A stretch of DNA of 64,000 nt. It comes from Verrucomicrobiaceae bacterium (GTDB taxonomy: Bacteria; Verrucomicrobiota; Verrucomicrobiia; Verrucomicrobiales; Verrucomicrobiaceae). A program made the position numbers and the translations under genes. The notes beneath the pieces were generated by a model. It saw only the letters and a program-made list of their open reading frames with translations. It was not told where the DNA came from and did not search any database. This document shows, piece by piece, positions 59,546 through 64,000 of the stretch. The stretch spans positions 1 through 64,000 of the forward strand of contig JAIXYN010000086.1 in assembly GCA_027490195.1 (NCBI GenBank), in the 5' to 3' direction. How positions within the stretch are numbered: the stretch's first letter is position 1; every line of letters begins with the position of its first letter.

Positions 59546-61663
59546 ATGAAATATTGTTTGCTCAGCCTGATCTGGATTGTTGGTACGAACGCATATGCTG
59601 CTGAACTCCAAAGTGCCGGCTCAGGTATCGAAATCTCCGCCGGGAGTCTCGGCAGTTTCACGCTGACGTATCCAGAGCTTGAGCCAGCTCACAAGCAGAT
59701 CGAGGTGAAGGCGGCGGGCGCAAACGCGACAGTCCGCTATGAGGGCGGGGCGGAGTGCGTGGTTGCCATCAGCAAAGACGAGATCGATCTCACGTTCAAA
59801 GGCGTGCCAGTAGGGGTGAAGTCATGGAAAATGTCCGTGCTCATCGACATCGGCTTCGCGAAAGGCGGCACCTGGAAGATTGCAGAGAAGGAGGGCGTGT
59901 TCCCGGCGGAAAAGTCCACACCACCTCAGTTCGCGAGCCTGAGCAGCACAAGTTTCCTGCTGAAGAACGCGCAGGGCCAGAGACTGAGCTTCACCACGCC
60001 GGATTATGCGTTCCAGCAGCTCACGGATAACCGTGAGTGGAACTGGGCGATCTACAACTGGGCCTTCATGGTGCCGTACAATCCGGACCAGCCGACGGCG
60101 AAAATTCGCATCACGTCGGATCTCACCGCAGTTGCGAAGTTGATCGATCCGTTCGGGCAGAGCCTCAAAGACTCGTTCCCGAACAAGCTCAAAAGCCTGG
60201 AAGATCTGAAGGCTGATGTGGCGGTGGACAAGGCTTATTACGCCAGCATCGAAACTCCGAAGTTGGACCGTTTCGGCGGCCAGCCTGGCAGTGGTGAAGC
60301 GCTGGGATTGAAGAAGACCGGCTTCTTTCATGTGGAGCAGAGGCAGGACAAGTCCTGGCTCGTTGATCCCGATGGAAACGCGTTCTTCCACCTCGGCATC
60401 TGCGGCTTCGCCCCGAGCGACGACTACACCTACGTCACAGGTCGTGAAGGCATCTACGAGTGGCTGCCGAAGGCGGAGGGCGAATTCGCCAGTGCCTTCC
60501 GGCCTGGCGACGGCGATGCACATTTCTCCTTCTATCTCGCGAACGTGATCCGCAAGTTTGGCGCTCCCTATGACTATGAAGCACATGCCACGCGCATGAT
60601 CGAGCGGGTGCGCAAATGGGGCTTCAACTCCATCGGTGCCTTCAGCCCCACGCCGCAGAAGGCGCATGTGAAGGCTGATTTTCCGTATGTGACCAGCCTG
60701 CCGATCAACGCATGGGAAGGCGTGCCGCGCATCCCCGGTGCGCATGAGGTGTGGGATCCGTATGATGCTGCCACTGGGCAAAAGATTGCCGAAAACCTCG
60801 CACGTGAGCTGCCTGCGCACACGAATGATCCACTGCTCATTGGCTACTTCATTGTGAACGAGCCACGCTATGACGAACTGCCGCGTGTCATTCCATCCCT
60901 CACCGGCAAACAAGCCTGCAAGCAGCGCCTGGTGGCGGTGCTGAAGGACAAATACAAAACCATCGACGCCTTCAACGCCGCGTGGCAGGCCAAGGCGGCT
61001 GCCTTTGAAGACCTGATCGATGTCGGCCTCGCGGTGACCACGGACGCCGCCAAGGCCGATGTGAAAGCCTTTGTGGGCGAATTCATGGAAACCTACTTTG
61101 CTCAGATCGAAAAACTGTTCCGGCAGCACGACACAAACCACATGCTCATCGGCAGCCGTCTGCAGCCCGTGACGATCAATGACGAACAGCTCTGCCGCAT
61201 CATGGGTAGGCATGTCGATGTGGTGTCCTACAACTACTACACCTTCGCTGTCGATACAGCAGCGCTGAAGCTCTTTCATGAATGGACCGGCAACAAGCCG
61301 ATGATTCTCAGCGAGTTCTTCTGGGCCTCTCCCAAGGACAGCGGGCTGGTGGGCGGGCGTGAAGTCAGCAGCCAGCAGGAACGGGGGCTGGCTTATCGCA
61401 ACTACGTCGAGCAGAGCGCCGCCCTAGGTTTTGTCATTGGCATTGAATGGTTCACCCTCATTGATCAGGCCACGACGGGCCGGTGGTTTAGCAAATACAA
61501 CGGCGAGAGCTACAATACAGGCCTCGTCAGCGTCGCTGACCGTCCCTGGAAGGACATGCTGGCCGAGATGATGAAGACCAATCACTCGATCTACGACCTC
61601 CTTCATGGCAAGCGTCCCCCCTTTGTCTGGGATGACCCGCGCTTCCGGGTGGAGGCCAAGTAA
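59546..61663 (+). CDS. Exported clan-A glycoside hydrolase (agarase-like)
   Basis: 705 residues with signal MKYCLLSLIWIVGTNAYA. An N-terminal beta-domain (20-220) precedes a TIM barrel. The acid/base Glu439 is in YFIVNEP and the nucleophile Glu590 in MILSEFFW, the two-glutamate pattern of clan GH-A. The layout is closest to beta-agarase-like enzymes. It probably cleaves an extracellular polysaccharide. A sugar-isomerase-like gene follows. Confidence 0.72.
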   Translation: MKYCLLSLIWIVGTNAYAAELQSAGSGIEISAGSLGSFTLTYPELEPAHKQIEVKAAGANATVRYEGGAECVVAISKDEIDLTFKGVPVGVKSWKMSVLIDIGFAKGGTWKIAEKEGVFPAEKSTPPQFASLSSTSFLLKNAQGQRLSFTTPDYAFQQLTDNREWNWAIYNWAFMVPYNPDQPTAKIRITSDLTAVAKLIDPFGQSLKDSFPNKLKSLEDLKADVAVDKAYYASIETPKLDRFGGQPGSGEALGLKKTGFFHVEQRQDKSWLVDPDGNAFFHLGICGFAPSDDYTYVTGREGIYEWLPKAEGEFASAFRPGDGDAHFSFYLANVIRKFGAPYDYEAHATRMIERVRKWGFNSIGAFSPTPQKAHVKADFPYVTSLPINAWEGVPRIPGAHEVWDPYDAATGQKIAENLARELPAHTNDPLLIGYFIVNEPRYDELPRVIPSLTGKQACKQRLVAVLKDKYKTIDAFNAAWQAKAAAFEDLIDVGLAVTTDAAKADVKAFVGEFMETYFAQIEKLFRQHDTNHMLIGSRLQPVTINDEQLCRIMGRHVDVVSYNYYTFAVDTAALKLFHEWTGNKPMILSEFFWASPKDSGLVGGREVSSQQERGLAYRNYVEQSAALGFVIGIEWFTLIDQATTGRWFSKYNGESYNTGLVSVADRPWKDMLAEMMKTNHSIYDLLHGKRPPFVWDDPRFRVEAK

Positions 61664-61769
61664 GGCGCGAGTAGATCAAGGATGGTCATTCAGGTGCCAA
61701 GGATGCTCATCTGGCTCCAGTTGTCAGTTGTGCTGGTGATCTGCAAGTCTCTTGGTTAAGATGTGGTTT

Positions 61770-63374
61770 ATGCCATCCAAATCCAAAATCGTTCAGCTCG
61801 TGGCCAGCGGTGACCTGCGCCTTTCTGCCAACCAAACCTGTTGGGCAGCCCAGGCCGCCATGGAAGAGGCGCTGGGTGCCGCACTGAAAGCGGAGGGCTG
61901 GGAGGTCAAGCGTGCGCATGCGCTCGACACCTCCAAGAAACACGGTTTTATCGATTCGCAGCGGATGGGCATCGAGGTGTTTCGCGGCATAGACCCCGAG
62001 GCACCGCTGATCGTGGCGGAGGCGGTGTGGCAGTATTCGCATCATGTGCTGGCCGGTTTGACAACGCATCGCGGCCCAATTTTGACTGTGGCAAACTGGA
62101 GCGGCCAGTGGCCGGGTCTGGTGGGCATGCTCAATCTGAACGGCTCGCTCACCAAGGCCGGCGTGAAGTACTCGACCCTGTGGAGCGAGGATTTCACGGA
62201 CACCTTTTTCAAGACCAAGCTCAAGCAGTGGCTCAAGTCTGGCAGCATCACCCACGACCTCAGTCACGTGCAGAAGCTGGAGAAGGTGAAGGTGCCCGCA
62301 AAGACTGCGGCCCTGGGCAAGGAGCTGGCCGCCACTTTGCGGACGGACAAAGCGATCATGGGCATCTTTGATGAAGGCTGCATGGGCATGTTCAATGCCA
62401 TCATTCCCGATCATGCGCTGCATGCTTGCGGCGTCTTCAAGGAACGGCTGAGCCAGTCGGCGCTCTACCATGAAACGATGCAGGTCAGCGATTCGGATGC
62501 GCTGGCGATCCACACCTGGGTGGTGAAACACGGGATGACGTTCCAGCTCGGCGACAATCACGCCGCGCAGCTCACGCGCGATCAGGTGCGGCTGCAGTGC
62601 AAGATGTACGCTGCGGCGTTGCGTATCGCGGATGATTTCGGCTGCGACGCCATCGGCATCCAGTATCAGCAGGGCCTGAAGGATCTGCTGCCCGCGAGTG
62701 ATCTCGTGGAAGGCATGCTAAACAATTCGGACCGCCCACCAGTGAAGTCACGTGACCGCAAGCGCACCTTGTTGGAAGGCCAGCCGCTGTTGCATTTCAA
62801 TGAGGTCGATGAATGCGCTGGCCTCGACGGCATGCTCACGCAACGGGTGCACCGCGCCCTGCAGCAGCCGGTTGAAACGACCCTCCACGACGTGCGCTGG
62901 GGTGAAAAATACGGCAAGGACTACGTCTGGGTCTTCCTCATCAGCGGCGCGGCCCCTCCTGCGCATTTCGTTGAAGGCTGGAAGAGTGCCGAGGGCTTCC
63001 GCCAGCCGCCAATGTACTTCCCGAGTGGCGGCTCCTCACTGCGCGGCATTTCCAAGCCTGGCGAAATCGTCTGGTCGCGCATCTACGTGCAGGATGAAGC
63101 GCTGCACATGGACATTGGCCGCGGTTGTGTCGTCGATCTCCCGCGTGAGGAAACCGAGCGCCGCTGGCAGCTCACCACGCCGCAGTGGCCGATCATGAGC
63201 GCGGTGACCTATGGCGTGAGCCGCGACCAGCTCATGGCCAAGCATCAGGCCAATCACGTTCAGGTCGCCTATGCCAATGACTCCAAGGCGGCGGACGATT
63301 GCATGTTTGCCAAGGCGGCGATGGCCCGCGCTCTGGGCATGCAGGTGAATGTGTGCGGCACTCTGTCGCGTTGA
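61770..63374 (+). CDS. Fucose/arabinose-isomerase-like protein
   Basis: 534 residues from the ATG at 61770 (ATG 61761 and TTG 61752 are alternatives). [20 protein letters not shown] and [20 protein letters not shown] in the N-terminal half resemble L-fucose/L-arabinose isomerases. The [15 protein letters not shown] block could supply metal ligands. No signal peptide. It may interconvert an aldose and ketose released by the neighbouring hydrolase. Some members of this superfamily have lost isomerase activity, so the function is provisional. Confidence 0.6.
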   Translation: MPSKSKIVQLVASGDLRLSANQTCWAAQAAMEEALGAALKAEGWEVKRAHALDTSKKHGFIDSQRMGIEVFRGIDPEAPLIVAEAVWQYSHHVLAGLTTHRGPILTVANWSGQWPGLVGMLNLNGSLTKAGVKYSTLWSEDFTDTFFKTKLKQWLKSGSITHDLSHVQKLEKVKVPAKTAALGKELAATLRTDKAIMGIFDEGCMGMFNAIIPDHALHACGVFKERLSQSALYHETMQVSDSDALAIHTWVVKHGMTFQLGDNHAAQLTRDQVRLQCKMYAAALRIADDFGCDAIGIQYQQGLKDLLPASDLVEGMLNNSDRPPVKSRDRKRTLLEGQPLLHFNEVDECAGLDGMLTQRVHRALQQPVETTLHDVRWGEKYGKDYVWVFLISGAAPPAHFVEGWKSAEGFRQPPMYFPSGGSSLRGISKPGEIVWSRIYVQDEALHMDIGRGCVVDLPREETERRWQLTTPQWPIMSAVTYGVSRDQLMAKHQANHVQVAYANDSKAADDCMFAKAAMARALGMQVNVCGTLSR

Positions 63375-63389
63375 TTGTTTTTTCCAACC

Positions 63390-64000
63390 ATGAAGCTCCT
63401 CCAACCACTCCTGCTCGCCTGCCTCTGTAGTCAGGCCCTTGCCGCTGACGGTCTCACGCCACTCAAATACAACAACCCCGGCCTCGTGGTCGACCTTGGT
63501 GTGGGTTTGTGGGCCTGGCCGCTGCCGATGGACTTTGATGGAGATGGCGATCTCGACCTCGTGGTGAACTGTCCCGACAAGCCCTACAACGGAGTTTACT
63601 TCTTCGAGAACGCCAGCGGCGATACCACCAAGAACAAGATGCCGGTGTTCAAGCCCGCCAAGCGCATCAGTGCAGGAAAGCATAATGTGCAGGTCAGCTA
63701 CGTGGACGGCAAGCCGCGGGTGCTTTCACCCGGCAAGGAGTATCCCGACTTTCTCAAAACCGGTCTGGAGCATGAGCAGAAGCTGCCGGTGGATGCGAAG
63801 GTGCATCCCAATAAAGTACGCGGCGACATGTGGCGTGTGGTTGATTTCGATGGTGATGGCAACAATGACCTCATCGTTGGCGTCGATGATTGGACCGAGT
63901 ACGGCTGGGACAATGCCTACACCGAAAACGGCCGCTGGATGAACGGCCCCCTGCGCGGCTATGTGTATCTGCTGCGCAACACCGGCACGAACGACAAACC
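63390..64000 (+). CDS. Exported FG-GAP/VCBS repeat protein, N-terminal part
   Basis: The gene runs off the right edge; 203 codons are visible. Signal MKLLQPLLLACLCSQALA is followed by repeats with calcium-loop-like motifs PMDFDGDGDLDLVVN and VVDFDGDGNNDLIVG. These form integrin-like beta-propellers, usually for surface binding. It begins 15 bases after the isomerase-like gene, so may be co-transcribed. Confidence 0.8.
   Translation, partial: MKLLQPLLLACLCSQALAADGLTPLKYNNPGLVVDLGVGLWAWPLPMDFDGDGDLDLVVNCPDKPYNGVYFFENASGDTTKNKMPVFKPAKRISAGKHNVQVSYVDGKPRVLSPGKEYPDFLKTGLEHEQKLPVDAKVHPNKVRGDMWRVVDFDGDGNNDLIVGVDDWTEYGWDNAYTENGRWMNGPLRGYVYLLRNTGTNDK

Noticed and set aside
59822-61279. 485-codon open frame on the minus strand
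   Set aside because: It is antisense to the glycoside hydrolase, which has a signal peptide and both catalytic glutamates.

Overview
The window looks like a chromosomal segment of a Verrucomicrobiales bacterium (Prosthecobacter/Verrucomicrobium type). This is inferred from gene content: sialidase-like proteins, sulfatase, DUF1080, DUF4886, FAD-dependent oxidoreductases, FHA proteins. It also rests on an exact match upstream of lexA to the LexA operator published for Verrucomicrobia (TGTTC-N4-GAACA). The DNA is GC-rich and tightly packed. Genes mostly lack clear Shine-Dalgarno sequences and often overlap at ATGA. I found no tRNA, rRNA, CRISPR array or intact insertion sequence.

Region 1 (1-15.1 kb) is mostly housekeeping: the start of a porin-like gene, a small metzincin protease, a TPR-bioF pair, lexA with its operator, an M32 carboxypeptidase, a deoC-aldehyde dehydrogenase cluster that includes a truncated ALDH-like protein, glutamate dehydrogenase, a DUF416 protein, a DinG-type helicase, ApbE, and an exported phosphoesterase.

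Region 2 (15.2-24.3 kb) is the most novel part. It holds an FHA membrane protein, a lysozyme-like lipoprotein, and a 1853-residue protein with an N-terminal FHA domain, a huge coiled coil and a C-terminal segment resembling the GrpE beta-domain. A lidless Hsp70 and a 109-residue protein follow. The small protein's C-terminal half matches a J-domain in length and pattern but lacks HPD. Together they resemble a private DnaK/GrpE/DnaJ-like module tied to phosphothreonine recognition.

Region 3 (24.3-31.5 kb) has an rRNA pseudouridine synthase, a polysaccharide deacetylase, a 6S RNA gene on the minus strand with its own terminator, a candidate dispersed repeat, and a two-domain sialidase-like protein. 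It ends with a membrane STAND NTPase carrying near-identical leucine-rich repeats. That NTPase gene is bounded on both sides by copies of the last 84 bases of the sialidase gene.

Region 4 (31.5-64 kb) is dominated by carbohydrate use: phosphofructokinase, sulfatase, a lyase-like lipoprotein, KDPG aldolase and KDG kinase, a LacI regulator, a second sialidase-like protein with a bile-acid-type symporter, an HpcH aldolase, two FAD oxidoreductases with a pyruvyl transferase-like protein and DUF1080, a clan-A glycoside hydrolase and a sugar isomerase-like protein. Peptidases (M3, PepD), two MATE exporters around a DUF5069 gene, an HxlR regulator and a DinB-like protein are interspersed. The pattern suggests a free-living degrader of acidic or sulfated glycans. 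One gene (DUF4886) carries an in-frame nonsense codon.
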